Below are positions 31,490 to 41,073 of a stretch of DNA of 64,000 nucleotides, one piece after another (position 1 is the stretch's first letter; each line of letters opens with the position of its first letter). The notes beneath the pieces were generated by a model. It was not told the DNA's origin. It saw nothing but the letters and a program-made list of their open reading frames with translations, and did no database searches. The stretch is from Mediterranea sp. An20 (GTDB taxonomy: Bacteria > Bacteroidota > Bacteroidia > Bacteroidales > Bacteroidaceae): positions 1-64,000 of the forward strand of contig NZ_NFJV01000022.1 of NCBI RefSeq assembly GCF_002160055.1. Direction: 5' to 3'. Both the position numbers and the translations under genes were made by a program.

Positions 31490-32596
31490 ATGAGCAAAAA
31501 ATTCTATTTTTTTACCCTATTCCTGTGGCTGGCGGCAGTAATTCCTGTCTTTGCGCAAGAGAAAGCGGACACCACCTACACCTTCCGTTTCGTGCCACAG
31601 AAGGATATGTTCTATGTGCCTCTTGACGGCAACGACCGGGAGCTTGCCCGGCTGCTGGAATGCGTGCATCGGAACAAGGACATCATACTCGGCGGCAGTC
31701 TTCCGCTCTACGTGGACGGCTACAGCAATTCCCTTGACAGCGAAAAGGAAAACCTGCGGATGGCCGCCATCCGTTCCAACCGGGTGAAATCGGAACTCAT
31801 TGTGCGCGGCGGGATCAAAGAGGAATGTTTCATCACCAGGAACCATGCTTCCGACGGTGATTTCGTCATCGTTCGTCTGACAGTACCTGCACCGGAAGCA
31901 TCCATCGTTGAAAGCAAGGCAGAGGAAGAACGCCTTGCCGCCGAACGAGCCGAACAGGAACGCAAAGCTGCTGAAGAACGGCGCAAGGCTGAAGAAGCAC
32001 GCCGCGCTGCCGAGAAAGCGGAAGCGGACAGACTTACCAAAGAACAGGTGGCAAAACAAACTGAACAGCCACAAGAAATAACTGCCACTCCGTTGGAATC
32101 CCAATCATCCACTCATTACCATTTTGCCCTGCGGGCGAATCTGCTGCGTTGGGCGACACTCACCCCCGACCTGGGTCTGGAGTGGCGTATCAGTCCGTCA
32201 TGGGGCATCGCCGTGAACGGCTCGTGGACTTCATGGACATGGCAGGACAATAACCGCCGCTATGCCTTGTGGGAGGTGGCTCCGGAAGTACGTTACTATA
32301 TGGGCAAGGAGAAGCGCGGCTATCTGGGCGCAATGTTCAAGGCCGGGCAGTTCAACTACAAGCTCTCCGGCACCGGTAGGCAGGGCGACCTGATGGGCGG
32401 CGGCATCACCGGCGGCTACCAGCTACGGCTCAGCGATGCCCTGTCGCTGGACTTCAATGTAGCCGTGGGCTGCCTGCACGCGGACTATGAGAAATATGAG
32501 GTCATTGACGGCGTGCGTGTGCGTGCCGGCAAGGAGACGAAGAACTGGTGGGGCCCGGTCAATGCGGGTGTTACCTTAGTGTGGAAGCTGTTTTAG
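31490..32596 (+). CDS. outer-membrane protein with DUF3575 domain (368 aa)
   Basis: Signal peptide in residues 1-22 (FLWLAAVIPVFAQ). An OmpA-like region (VDGYSNSLDSEKENLRMAAIRSNRVKSEL, about 78-110) resembles a peptidoglycan-binding loop. A Glu/Ala/Arg coiled coil spans about 142-185. The C-terminal DUF3575 beta-barrel (ALRANLLRWATLTPDLGLEWRIS... KAGQFNYKLSGTGRQG... NAGVTLVWKLF) runs from about 205 to the end. Such proteins head Mfa/FimA-type operons and may hold the fimbria in the outer membrane. Confidence 0.8.
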   Translation: MSKKFYFFTLFLWLAAVIPVFAQEKADTTYTFRFVPQKDMFYVPLDGNDRELARLLECVHRNKDIILGGSLPLYVDGYSNSLDSEKENLRMAAIRSNRVKSELIVRGGIKEECFITRNHASDGDFVIVRLTVPAPEASIVESKAEEERLAAERAEQERKAAEERRKAEEARRAAEKAEADRLTKEQVAKQTEQPQEITATPLESQSSTHYHFALRANLLRWATLTPDLGLEWRISPSWGIAVNGSWTSWTWQDNNRRYALWEVAPEVRYYMGKEKRGYLGAMFKAGQFNYKLSGTGRQGDLMGGGITGGYQLRLSDALSLDFNVAVGCLHADYEKYEVIDGVRVRAGKETKNWWGPVNAGVTLVWKLF

Positions 32597-32611
32597 CGAA
32601 AGGAGGAAAAT

Positions 32612-33484
32612 ATGAAGACAACAACAAGATATACGACAACGATTCTTTCCCTTGCGCTGCTGCTCACGCTGGGCGGCTGCGTCAAGGACGAACTGCATGA
32701 CACGCCACATCCCGACACAGGGAAGGTCACCGTCACCGCCGACTGGAGCGACCGCGGCGAGGGCGTGGACATCCCTGCGGAGTGGACAGTGACGATGGGC
32801 GGCTATACAGGCACGGAGACCGGTGCGACCCACTCGCCGGACTATCTTTTCAATCCGGGCAGTTATACCCTTGCGGTGTATAACCCTGCCGACGGCATCA
32901 CGGTAAGCGGCATGACGGCTGCTGTGGCCGCAGCGGACGGCGGCTGCATCGTGAATACTCCCGGCTGGCTCTTCACTTCCGTGCAGGAGGTAGAGATAGA
33001 AGCCGACACCGACTACTCGCTGACCGCCGTCATGCAGCAGCAGGTGCGTGAGCTTACCCTCATGATTGAACCTGCGGGCGACGCTGCAGACAGGATAGAG
33101 AGCATCGGGGGCACGCTGAGCGGAGCGGCAGGGACGCTGGACTTCGCCACGGGTACCCACGGTACGCCCTCGGAGGTGGAACTGCATTTTACGAAGATAA
33201 CTGAGGGCGACGATGCGGGCAAGTGGATGGCAACCGTCCGGTTGCTCGGCATTGCGGGCGACGCGCAGCGGCTCACCGCCACGCTGACCTACACTGACGG
33301 CAACCCGCAGCCTACATCTCTCAATAGCGACCTCACGTCTGCTCTCAACGGCTTCAACGACGGCAAGACCGCGCCTTTGACCCTCGGCGGCACAATAGCC
33401 GAGACCCCGGGCGAGGCGGGCTTCACCGGTGAAATCACAGACTGGGAAACAGTGGACGGCGGCGGAGTGGATGCCGAAATGTAG
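32612..33484 (+). CDS. FimB/Mfa2-like fimbrial anchor lipoprotein (290 aa)
   Basis: Lipobox LLTLGGCVKDEL places the lipidated Cys near residue 23. The beta-rich body starts GKVTVTADWSDRGEGVDIPAEWTV, the pattern of DUF5119/FimB-Mfa2 proteins that anchor and limit fimbrial growth. It lies 15 bp after the DUF3575 gene. The C-terminal G-E-I-T-D-W-E motif is typical of the fimbrillin superfamily. Confidence 0.75.
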   Translation: MKTTTRYTTTILSLALLLTLGGCVKDELHDTPHPDTGKVTVTADWSDRGEGVDIPAEWTVTMGGYTGTETGATHSPDYLFNPGSYTLAVYNPADGITVSGMTAAVAAADGGCIVNTPGWLFTSVQEVEIEADTDYSLTAVMQQQVRELTLMIEPAGDAADRIESIGGTLSGAAGTLDFATGTHGTPSEVELHFTKITEGDDAGKWMATVRLLGIAGDAQRLTATLTYTDGNPQPTSLNSDLTSALNGFNDGKTAPLTLGGTIAETPGEAGFTGEITDWETVDGGGVDAEM

Positions 33485-33485
33485 T

Positions 33486-33673
33486 TTAATTATCGTGAGT
33501 TCGAAGAAAACTTGTAGAGACGCATTCTTGCGTCTCGGCAAGCAAGATTGCCGAATAAAATCGCCTGTCGCGAAGACTTGGCAGCTGGCTGAGACGCAAG
33601 AATGCGTCTCTACAGTTTGGCAATAACAGGGCTGCGCACATAAAGTGGAATTCGTCGAACTCACGATAATTAA
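33486..33673. repeat. MITE-like nested inverted repeat (188 bp)
   Basis: Perfect 19-bp terminal inverted repeats: TTAATTATCGTGAGTTCGA at 33486-33504 and its complement at 33655-33673. Inside, a second perfect inverted pair of 23 bp (33514-33536 and 33591-33613) is itself a hairpin in each arm (GAGACGCA...TGCGTCTC). It codes for nothing and separates the anchor gene from the fimbrillin genes. It looks like a miniature transposon or REP-like element; it may also act as a transcription attenuator. Confidence 0.7.
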
Positions 33674-33712
33674 GAATGATAGAATGAAGAATAAACGATA
33701 AACTAAATTAAT

Positions 33713-34612
33713 ATGACGATGAAGACAAGATTATTCACCTTTGCGGCACTGGCACTCGCGCTTGCCGCCTGCACCAACGACAACGAGAACCTGAACGACG
33801 GCCCCGTGGCCGCAGTGATTAACGCCGAAATCTCAGATGCCGTAGCCACCCGCGCCAGCGGTACCGCCTGGACTGGCGGAGACCGCATCGGCGTCACCGA
33901 CATCGGCAACGATACCCGGTACGGCAACGTGCCTTTCATCCTGAAGAACGGGAAATTTGAGGCAGAAGAAAAGGTCATCTATATCGAAGATGTAAAGACC
34001 CATACTTTCCGCGCCTACTATCCGTACAACGCAGCGGGAGGCACCCTCGCAGCCACGACCGATGCCACGGCGTAGCAGAACCAGCCTGCCATCGACTTCC
34101 TCTTTGCTTCAGGAGCCACGGGAGACAAAAACAGCCCGGTAGTGAGCTTCACCGACAAAACGAAGGATGGCGGTGCAGACAACTCCTTCCACCACCGCAT
34201 GAGCCAGATAACCCTTACCATCGAGGCGGGCGACGGCGTGGATTTCAGTATGATCAAGCCTGAACGTTACACGCTGGACGGATTGATACTCACCGGTACG
34301 TTCAATACAGCCGACGGTATTGCCACCGCAGACGACGGGGCACAGACCAGAGAACTGACCATGGAGCTGGCAGACGGCAACCTCACGTCATCGGTCATCC
34401 TCTTCCCGCAGGCAGCTGCATCCCTGCCGTTGACTGTGAATTACAGAAGTCAGAATTATCGTGCCACGCTCACCGTGCCCGAAGGCGCACTGAAGGCAGG
34501 CAACAACTATACCTATACCGTCAAGGTACGCAATAGAGGCATTGAAGTCAGCCAAGCCACGATTGCGGCGTGGAACGAAATAGACCTCGGAGAAGTGGGT
34601 GCTGACCTGTAG
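33713..34612 (+). pseudogene. fimbrillin-family lipoprotein with in-frame amber stop
   Basis: The reading frame starts MTMKTRLFTF with lipobox LALAAC. Typical fimbrillin text follows (ATRASGTAWTGGDRIGVTDIG, TFRAYYPYNAAGG). A TAG at 34073-34075 interrupts A-T-A-stop-Q-N-Q-P. The same frame then continues without a break to 34612 (VSFTDKTKDGG... HRMSQITLTIEAGDGVDF... IAAWNEIDLGEVGADL). One base change (CAG to TAG) explains it. Without suppression only a 120-aa piece is made. Confidence 0.8.
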
Positions 34613-34642
34613 TCAGATACGAACCGATAAACGATAAGGAAT

Positions 34643-36229
34643 ATGAACATCAGACATGCATTATACCTGATACCGGCAGCGGCGGTGCTGCTTCTCGCGG
34701 CGACTGCCTGCACGCAGGACGACCTCGGCGGCAGCACGTTGCCCGAGGGCGAGTATCCATTGGTAATCCGCGCCACCGGCCTGCAAGCCGTGGCAACCCC
34801 TGCCTCCACCCGCGCCACTGTGGATGGCGACTGGCAGGGTGTACAGACCGTAGCCCTCAGCGTGGGCGGCACGGTGAAGGAATACGATGTGACGGCATCC
34901 GATACCGACGGCTACAAGACAGCCATCCTGAGCAGCGACACCGACCCCTTCTGGTGGACAAGCCGCGAGGACATCACCGTTTCGGCATGGTGGCCATACG
35001 GCACCACGATGCCCGATGTGGTAGTAAAGGCCGACCAAAGCAAGTTGGCAGACTTCCAGAACAGCGACTTTATCTCTGCTGAAAACCAGACGGTAAAATT
35101 TGACGACCCGACTCTTGAATTTACCCACCGCACGGCACGCGTGGCAATCGAACTGAAACCCGGTACGGGATTCACGAGCGTGGACGGTGCCACGGTGAGC
35201 CTCGTGAGCCTGTCCGCCGATAACGGCAACCCGACCGCCATCCAGACCTACCACGCAAGCGGCAACAGCTACGAGGCACTGACCGCCCCGCAGACCGTTG
35301 CGAAAGGCGAGCCGTTCATCCGCGTGGAACTTGGCGGCGGCAACTTCTACTTCCGCCCGCAGAACGACGTCGTGCTGGAGGCGGGCAACCGCTATAAATA
35401 TACCGTCAACGTCAATGCCACGGGGCTGACGCTGGCAGGCTGTGAAATCGGCAAATGGGACGACGGCGGCGGCGAGAGCGGCGCAGCCGAGGATTTGGGC
35501 TACAACTACGACACCACCACCAAGACCTACACGGTCTATAACGCAGACGGCCTGCTGGCATGGGCGGAAGCCGCAAAGAGTGATCTCAGCTTCAACTGCA
35601 CCCTGACTGCCGACATCGACCTGACGGGCAAGAAGTGGACACCGATAGGTAAAGGCACCACTTCTGAATCCGGTTACCAAGGCACCTTCGACGGACAGGG
35701 ACACCGCATCACGGGGCTGGCCATCACTACGGACAATCCGCAGGGTGAGAGTGCTGCGTTGTTCGGCGGTATCGGCGGCAACGGCGAGGTGAAGAACCTG
35801 CAACTGGTGGATGTGGACTACGATGTGCGGCAAAACGGTGTGGCCGGTGGCATAGCGTGGAGCAACTTCGGCACCCTCACCGCCTGCTCCGTAACGGGAG
35901 ATATTTCTGCAACAGGAGGATATGTCGGCGGCATTGCGTCTTCCAACTTCGGTAGCATTATTGGCTGTTGGTTCGATGGAAATTTAACGTCAGGCATTGG
36001 TAATGGCGGAATCGCTGCTCTCAACTATAGCACCATCACCGCCTGCTATTATGGTCAGAATGGGTATCCCGGAGTAGCAATTAACGATGGCACCGATGAT
36101 ACGCATCGAATAGACTCCGGCGACTCCTGGCAGCCAGCCGTCTATGGCATGAACGCCGCCCTCACCGGCAACGACTACCAATGGGCACTCGGTACCGACG
36201 GTCTGCCCGTACTGCAAAAGAAACAATAA
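34643..36229 (+). CDS. fimbrillin-family lipoprotein with GLUG-like repeats (528 aa)
   Basis: Lipobox LLAATACTQDD at about residues 18-24. The fimbrillin/Mfa1-like domain (ATRATVDGDWQGVQTVALSVGG... FWWTSREDITVSAWWPY... FTHRTARVAIELKPG) runs to about residue 280. The C-terminal third has the pattern ADIDLTGKKWTPIG, TFDGQGHRITGL and GLUG-like units (YVGGIASSNFGSIIGCWF), the beta-helix repeats of surface adhesins. Probably a fimbrial tip or shaft adhesin. Closely related to the next gene. Confidence 0.8.
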   Translation: MNIRHALYLIPAAAVLLLAATACTQDDLGGSTLPEGEYPLVIRATGLQAVATPASTRATVDGDWQGVQTVALSVGGTVKEYDVTASDTDGYKTAILSSDTDPFWWTSREDITVSAWWPYGTTMPDVVVKADQSKLADFQNSDFISAENQTVKFDDPTLEFTHRTARVAIELKPGTGFTSVDGATVSLVSLSADNGNPTAIQTYHASGNSYEALTAPQTVAKGEPFIRVELGGGNFYFRPQNDVVLEAGNRYKYTVNVNATGLTLAGCEIGKWDDGGGESGAAEDLGYNYDTTTKTYTVYNADGLLAWAEAAKSDLSFNCTLTADIDLTGKKWTPIGKGTTSESGYQGTFDGQGHRITGLAITTDNPQGESAALFGGIGGNGEVKNLQLVDVDYDVRQNGVAGGIAWSNFGTLTACSVTGDISATGGYVGGIASSNFGSIIGCWFDGNLTSGIGNGGIAALNYSTITACYYGQNGYPGVAINDGTDDTHRIDSGDSWQPAVYGMNAALTGNDYQWALGTDGLPVLQKKQ

Positions 36230-36251
36230 CAACCCCTAAACAACACGCATC

Positions 36252-37886
36252 ATGAAACGAACAACCATCCATATATCCGCAGCCCTCGCCCTGCTGCTCG
36301 GCCTTGCCGCCTGCACGCAGGACGAAGCGGGCTTCCTGCCGGAAGGGGCGGAAGGCACACCCATCGTCTTCACCGCCACGGGACTGAACCCCGCGGCGAC
36401 AGCCACCGCCGGTACCCGTGCCCCGGTGGACGGCGACTGGGAGGGCGTGCAGAGCGTGGCAGTTATGATTGACGGCACGGTGAAGGCATACGACGTGACG
36501 CCCACCACCGCCGACCGCACCGGCGCCATGCTGACCTCCGATGACCCGCACTACTGGACCAACCACACCGACCGCCTCGTCACCGCCTGGTGGCCCTACA
36601 CCGAGGGCGAGACAACCCCGCCTGCCGTGAAGGTAGCTGCCGACCAAAGTGCCCGGAAAGACTTCGAGGGCAGCGACCTCATCGTAGCCGAGGAACAGAC
36701 GGTGAGCTACGGCAACCCCACACTCCGCTTCACCCACGGCACGGCGCGGGTCACCGTCATCCTGACGGACTACACCGAGGAGCGGATGTTCGTGCGGCTG
36801 ACAGGCCTCTCCACCGAGAACGGCAACCCCGCCCAAATCACCCCGTATAACAAGGGCGGTGACACCTACACCGCCCTCGTCGCCCCGCAGACGGTGGCGG
36901 CGGGCACGGCCTTCATCACCTGCAAATTCACCAACGGCAAGGTCTTCGTCTATAAGATGAAGGAGGCTACCGACTGGCAGGCGGGCGAGGAATATACCTA
37001 CACCGTCTCCCTCGCCGCGGCAGAAGACCCGGGATACACCATAGAGGGCGACGGCAGCTACACCGTCACCACCGCCGATGGGCTGAAAAATGTAGCCAAG
37101 CTGGTGAACGAAGAGGGCAAGACCGACATCAACATCACCCTTGACACAGACCTCACCCTGACGGGAGAGTGGACGCCGATAGGCACTGAAAGCCAACCAT
37201 ACACCGGCACCTTCGACGGTAAAGATAAGACCATCACGGGGCTGACCGTCAACCAAGAAGGGACAAACTATGTAGGGCTGATTGGCTACCTCGGCTCCGG
37301 CGGCAAGGTGCAGAACGTGACGCTAACAGATGTGAGCGTGACTGGCTACTGGTATGTCGGCGGCGTGGTGGGAGCCAACGACAAGGGCACCGTAACCGCC
37401 TGCACCGCCTCGGGCAGCATCTCCGGCTCCTCCCGTGTCGGCGGCGTGGTGGGATACAACGGCGGCACCATGACCGGCTGCACCGTCTCGGGCAGTGTCT
37501 CCGGTGACTCCTCTGTCGGCGGCGTGGTGGGATGGAACGGCGGTACCGTGACCGCCTGCTACGCCACGAGCGATGTCTCTGGATACAGCGATGTCGGCGG
37601 TGTGGCGGGACGCAACTACTACGGCACCGTGACCGGCTGCACCTCCTCGGGCAGCGTCTCCGGCAGCCTCAATGTAGGCGGCGTGGTGGGATACAACTAC
37701 GGCATCGTGACCGCCTGCTACTGGAGCGGCCTCCCCGACAATGACAACGGCGGAGCCACGAAAGTGGACGGCACGAACGTCACCTGGCAGACGGCTGTTG
37801 ATGCCATGAACGCCGCCCTGCAGAACGCAGGCTCAGAGTGGCGTTACGAACTCACCGGAGCATTGCCTACCTTGAAGAAACAGTGA
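36252..37886 (+). CDS. fimbrillin-family lipoprotein with five GLUG repeats (544 aa)
   Basis: Lipobox LLGLAACTQDEAG. The N-terminal 270 residues parallel the preceding gene (RAPVDGDWEGVQSVAVMIDGTVKAYDV, DHY-W-T-N-H-T-D-R-L-V-TAWWPY), so the two are likely duplicates. From about residue 355 come GLUG repeats YVGGVVGANDKGTVTAC, RVGGVVGYNGGTMTGC, SVGGVVGWNGGTVTAC, DVGGVAGRNYYGTVTGC and NVGGVVGYNYGIVTAC. The DNA repeats are also alike, so repeat number could vary by slippage. Surface-exposed adhesin is likely. Confidence 0.8.
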   Translation: MKRTTIHISAALALLLGLAACTQDEAGFLPEGAEGTPIVFTATGLNPAATATAGTRAPVDGDWEGVQSVAVMIDGTVKAYDVTPTTADRTGAMLTSDDPHYWTNHTDRLVTAWWPYTEGETTPPAVKVAADQSARKDFEGSDLIVAEEQTVSYGNPTLRFTHGTARVTVILTDYTEERMFVRLTGLSTENGNPAQITPYNKGGDTYTALVAPQTVAAGTAFITCKFTNGKVFVYKMKEATDWQAGEEYTYTVSLAAAEDPGYTIEGDGSYTVTTADGLKNVAKLVNEEGKTDINITLDTDLTLTGEWTPIGTESQPYTGTFDGKDKTITGLTVNQEGTNYVGLIGYLGSGGKVQNVTLTDVSVTGYWYVGGVVGANDKGTVTACTASGSISGSSRVGGVVGYNGGTMTGCTVSGSVSGDSSVGGVVGWNGGTVTACYATSDVSGYSDVGGVAGRNYYGTVTGCTSSGSVSGSLNVGGVVGYNYGIVTACYWSGLPDNDNGGATKVDGTNVTWQTAVDAMNAALQNAGSEWRYELTGALPTLKKQ

Positions 37887-37887
37887 A

Positions 37888-38033
37888 CCGTCGGGCGGGA
37901 AAAGTTCCGCCCGAAACGGAAGATAACTGAAGTATAACCCAAAAAGAAAAGAACTCCCATTCCGGGCGGGAGTATTGTGCCCGGTAACATCATACAGACA
38001 CCGCAGCCCGCTACCGTAAGGTCAGTGGGCTGC
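37888..38033 (+). terminator. two hairpins after the fimbrial operon
   Basis: CGGGCGG (37892-37898) pairs with CCGCCCG (37907-37913) just after the stop codon. GCAGCCC (38003-38009) pairs with GGGCTGC (38027-38033), followed by ATTTTAAT. They probably end fimbrial transcription; the T-runs are weak. Confidence 0.55.
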
Positions 38034-38079
38034 ATTTTAATAAGGAGAAAAGAATAATATAAAAAATGAGGTAACCCGC

Positions 38080-38772
38080 ATGAAACAGAAAACAATAGCA
38101 ACCAGACACCTGCGCACCAAGATAGCGGCAGGATATGTGCTGATACTATTCGTCATTTTCGGCATCGTCTATATTTGGCTCAACGAACAGCACAGACGAC
38201 AGGAATTAGAGATTACAAGCCAAAAGATAAGATGTTTACGCAAGGACATACACGAGGTATATGTTAAAATGGTGGATTTATCCCTTATTGGTGAGACCGT
38301 GCTGGATTGGAATGAGGAAGATATGAATATATACCATAAGAAGCGTCTGGAGGTGGACAGTCTGCTCAGCCTGTTCAAGTCCAGCTATCGCAGCGAACGT
38401 ATAGACAGCGTCTGCCGGCTGCTGGCTGAAAAGGAAAATCTGCTGAATAAAATCATGCTGGTACTCAACGAACAGGAAGAAATAAAAGACAAAATAGCCC
38501 GACGGGTTCCAGTAATAGCCCGCAAGAGTTCGCAGGAAGAGCCCCCAAAAAGAAAACGGACAGGTTTCTTAGGACTGTTCGGAAAAAAGGAAGAAGCGAA
38601 ACCGACTGTTACGACCACAACCTTTCGTTTTTTTCAAAGGTATATGGAGAAACAAACCGGAATATCTCTACTGGTAAAAATTGAATCAAGTTATCTTAAT
38701 TGTCGTTCATCGGCAGTACGACCCCATTTGGGTGCAAGGACAGATGCAAGTTTTACAAAAAGCTATGAATAA
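38080..38772 (+). pseudogene. truncated sensor histidine kinase (N-terminal part)
   Basis: A transmembrane helix at residues 17-33 (YVLILFVIFGIVYIWL), then a helical sensor region with HEVYVKMVDLSLIGETVLDWNEED, and a PPKRKRTGFLGLFGKKEEAKPTVTTTT linker. I know this text from hybrid histidine kinases on Bacteroides mobile elements. After about residue 187 the protein shifts to unrelated sequence and stops. No kinase, ATPase or receiver domain follows. A broken gene at the end of the cargo; could still make a membrane stub. Confidence 0.6.
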
Positions 38773-39187
38773 AGGAAATGCCAGTATATAGAAGGATGCA
38801 TACTATCAGGATTTTCATCCACCCATCTGACACCCACACGCCTTTGTTTCTTTTCAGCATACGGGCAATCCGTTCTTCATGTTTCTTTTGCAGTTCGAGT
38901 TGCCTGTCACGGTGAGCCATGAGCTGTTTTCCAACTTCCACGACAAAATTTGTACAAATCTCATTCAGGGCTTTCAGGGTGTCGGGATGCACCCGTGCGC
39001 CGATGTCCTTCTTCTGCAAATCCGCCACGGCATGGGTAAAGCCTGTAATGATGTCCGCCATGCTGTCCTTGACGGCACTGATTTCTTTCAGCAAGTCGCG
39101 CAGTTCTGCTATCCGGCGGTCTGTTTCCTCTTCAGGCGTATAATTGGCAAGCCGCTCACGCAAGGCGGCAGTATCGGGTTGTTTCAT
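38753..39187 (-). CDS. tail-anchored mobilisation-region protein (144 aa)
   Basis: Helical and charged (ALRERLANYTPEEETDRRIAELRDLLKEI), with a C-terminal transmembrane helix (KILIVCILLYTGISFIHSFL). It lies 24 bp downstream of the relaxase gene, same strand. Small proteins with one end membrane-bound are found in this place in Bacteroides mobilisable elements and may bring the relaxosome to the membrane. Family not named. Its 3' end overlaps that of the kinase fragment by 20 bp. Confidence 0.55.
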   Translation of the reverse strand: MKQPDTAALRERLANYTPEEETDRRIAELRDLLKEISAVKDSMADIITGFTHAVADLQKKDIGARVHPDTLKALNEICTNFVVEVGKQLMAHRDRQLELQKKHEERIARMLKRNKGVWVSDGWMKILIVCILLYTGISFIHSFL

Positions 39188-39211
39188 ATCCGTTGCTGTT
39201 TATTGGGTTTG

Positions 39212-40471
39212 TCATTTGCGTTTCATTCCTGATTTCTTCTGTATGCCGAGCCTGTGCGAAGCCTCACGCGCACAACGGCGGGCAAATTCCATCTCGTCTT
39301 CCTCCGGGTCGCGTCCCCATTTGAGGTCGGACTGCGAGCCGCCTCCACCGCCGCCGGATGTCACCTCGTAGGGTGACGCTATAAGAGTGAAGTAAGCCAT
39401 CGCCAAGTTCTGCAAGTCCTGCCAGTTGGCAAGTTCTTGATAATCGAACTCGTTGTTGAAGAAGTCAATCACCTTGTCGGGCAGATAGCGTTTGTAGGTC
39501 TTGCCGTCATGCTCAAACTCCGTGGGCAGGCGGTTCGGCTTATAGTCCGTGTAGTCCTCGTAAACCGGATTGCTCTGCCGTATAACGGGCTGTGACTTCT
39601 GTTTTGCGGTATTGGGTACGGTAGGTTTCGGGGTCGGTGTGGCGGTCGGTTTGGATGTCGGACGGGATTGCTTCGCCTGTTCGGAATGCAGTTTTTCCCA
39701 TGTCTGCCTGATACGGGATGCGGTCAGGTTGCGCCCCTTTCCGAGTTCCGAAGCCTTGAACCTTGTGTTGCCTTTGAGAAGCACATAACCACGAATGACA
39801 TCTTTCTTATCCTTGCGCAGATACAAGTCGAAGCCTTTGGCTGCGAGCCGTTCTTGGTAGCCCTCCCATGACCATTCATCCAGTTCGCGCAAGGCTTCCA
39901 TGCAGTCCGCACTTACTTTCGGAATGTTGGTTTCATGGATGTGCTGTGCCGTAGCCCAGCCCCTTTGCCGGGCAACCTTTTCAGCCGCCCGTTGTGCCCG
40001 CAGGTGGATGGCGTGGTCGTTGTTGATGTTCCCGTCCTCGTCCACCCGGCAGACGATGGCATGTAGGTGCGGTATGCCGCTCTTGGATTCCTCGTGCAGC
40101 CAGACGCTGGACTTGCTGCCCGATACATTGGTGTGTGGGGAAACGACCTTGCCGTCCTTGCCACGTATCTCTTGGCTGTCGAAAGCCGCCGCAAAGTCAT
40201 TCCACAGTTGCCGCCAGTCGTCCACTGTGAAATTTTCGGTATGCTCCATCGCCGGGCTTATCTCCATGCGGATGACATTGTTCTTGATGTTGGGGTGGTT
40301 CATGGTGGCGAACTTCATTTCCGTCCAGATACCCGTAGCGTCCATGCCCTGCGGCATGAAGTTGTCGCAGATGCGCGTTATCTTTTCGGGATGCTTCTTG
40401 TTCCTCGATTCGCCCGACACATAGAGCATCGCCCTTATGCCGTGGGCTACCGCTTTTGCGTTGGCTATCAT
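39212..40471 (-). CDS. relaxase, MobB/VirD2-type (419 aa)
   Basis: Relaxase/mobilisation nuclease domain in residues 1-230. The metal-binding histidine motif is GIPHLHAIVCRV (about residues 133-144), preceded by KSSVWLHEESKSG. The conserved N-terminal M-x-S-G-E-S-R-N-K region is also present. A Pro/Thr-rich linker and a charged tail with poly-Gly (TSGGGGGGSQSD) follow. It overlaps the MobA-like gene by 4 bp (ATGA). It would nick oriT of this element for transfer by a helper element. Confidence 0.82.
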   Translation of the reverse strand: MIANAKAVAHGIRAMLYVSGESRNKKHPEKITRICDNFMPQGMDATGIWTEMKFATMNHPNIKNNVIRMEISPAMEHTENFTVDDWRQLWNDFAAAFDSQEIRGKDGKVVSPHTNVSGSKSSVWLHEESKSGIPHLHAIVCRVDEDGNINNDHAIHLRAQRAAEKVARQRGWATAQHIHETNIPKVSADCMEALRELDEWSWEGYQERLAAKGFDLYLRKDKKDVIRGYVLLKGNTRFKASELGKGRNLTASRIRQTWEKLHSEQAKQSRPTSKPTATPTPKPTVPNTAKQKSQPVIRQSNPVYEDYTDYKPNRLPTEFEHDGKTYKRYLPDKVIDFFNNEFDYQELANWQDLQNLAMAYFTLIASPYEVTSGGGGGGSQSDLKWGRDPEEDEMEFARRCAREASHRLGIQKKSGMKRK

Positions 40472-40914
40472 GCGCCGTCCTCCTTAGCTTCTTGGTTTGT
40501 TGTTCCTGCCGGATAGCTGTTCGCCGTCTGCGCGGACTGCAAGAAGTCGGCGACACGGTTTGTAACATGGGCCACTTTCTCGTACCATTCGAGCATGGTC
40601 TCTTCGTGCCGGAACAGGCGTATTTTCTCGTTGTCGCTCAGTCCGTGCAGGGCGTTGGCGAAGTTCACCATGTCCGTGCGGCAGGCTGCAAGCTGACGCA
40701 AACCGTCCAGTTCCCTGTCGGAAAGCCTTTGCCGTGGCTTGTAGCCGAGTGCCCTTGCCCGGATGAAGTCGCTGCGTGTCATGCCGCACTGGTCGGCGGT
40801 GCTTTTGATTTGCGAAAGCTCTTGTTCCGTGACCTTGGTGACAACCACCTTGTCACGCCTTATAACGGGCTTCTTTTGCTCCTGCTCCTGATTGGAGGTA
40901 TCTTCGTATTCCAT
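40468..40914 (-). CDS. MobA/MobC-like relaxosome protein (148 aa)
   Basis: I chose the ATG at 40914 (MEYEDTSNQE). A ribbon-helix-helix-type start (DKVVVTKVTEQELSQIKSTADQCGMTRSDFIRARALGY) as in MobC accessory proteins, followed by helices. Translationally coupled to the relaxase. It probably binds oriT, which should lie just upstream (40915-41073). Confidence 0.75.
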   Translation of the reverse strand: MEYEDTSNQEQEQKKPVIRRDKVVVTKVTEQELSQIKSTADQCGMTRSDFIRARALGYKPRQRLSDRELDGLRQLAACRTDMVNFANALHGLSDNEKIRLFRHEETMLEWYEKVAHVTNRVADFLQSAQTANSYPAGTTNQEAKEDGA

Positions 40915-41073
40915 ATATAACAGATGTCTTTGAAAAGTCGTGAAACGGTTTCTAAAAGAGGGAAGCTGCGAGCCTGCGAGCGGCAAGGACAACGGTCTGT
41001 CAAGCCGTTGCGAGGGCGTCGGGGTGTTGCCGTCCGCAGGCGGTAATACCTCGGCATACCTCGCAACTGAACG
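40915..41073. other. candidate oriT region of the traK-borne element
   Basis: GC-rich non-coding stretch directly upstream of the mobilisation operon with short inverted repeats (CTGCGAGC/GCGAGCGGC region, CCGTCCGCAGGCGG). No nick-site consensus is recognised, so this is placement by context only. Confidence 0.35.

Noticed and set aside
34661..37256. Long minus-strand frames opposite the fimbrillin genes (34661-35833, 36162-37256)
   Set aside because: Shadows of GC-rich coding DNA; the plus strand has signal peptides and GLUG repeats, the minus products are His/Val/Gly-rich without motifs.
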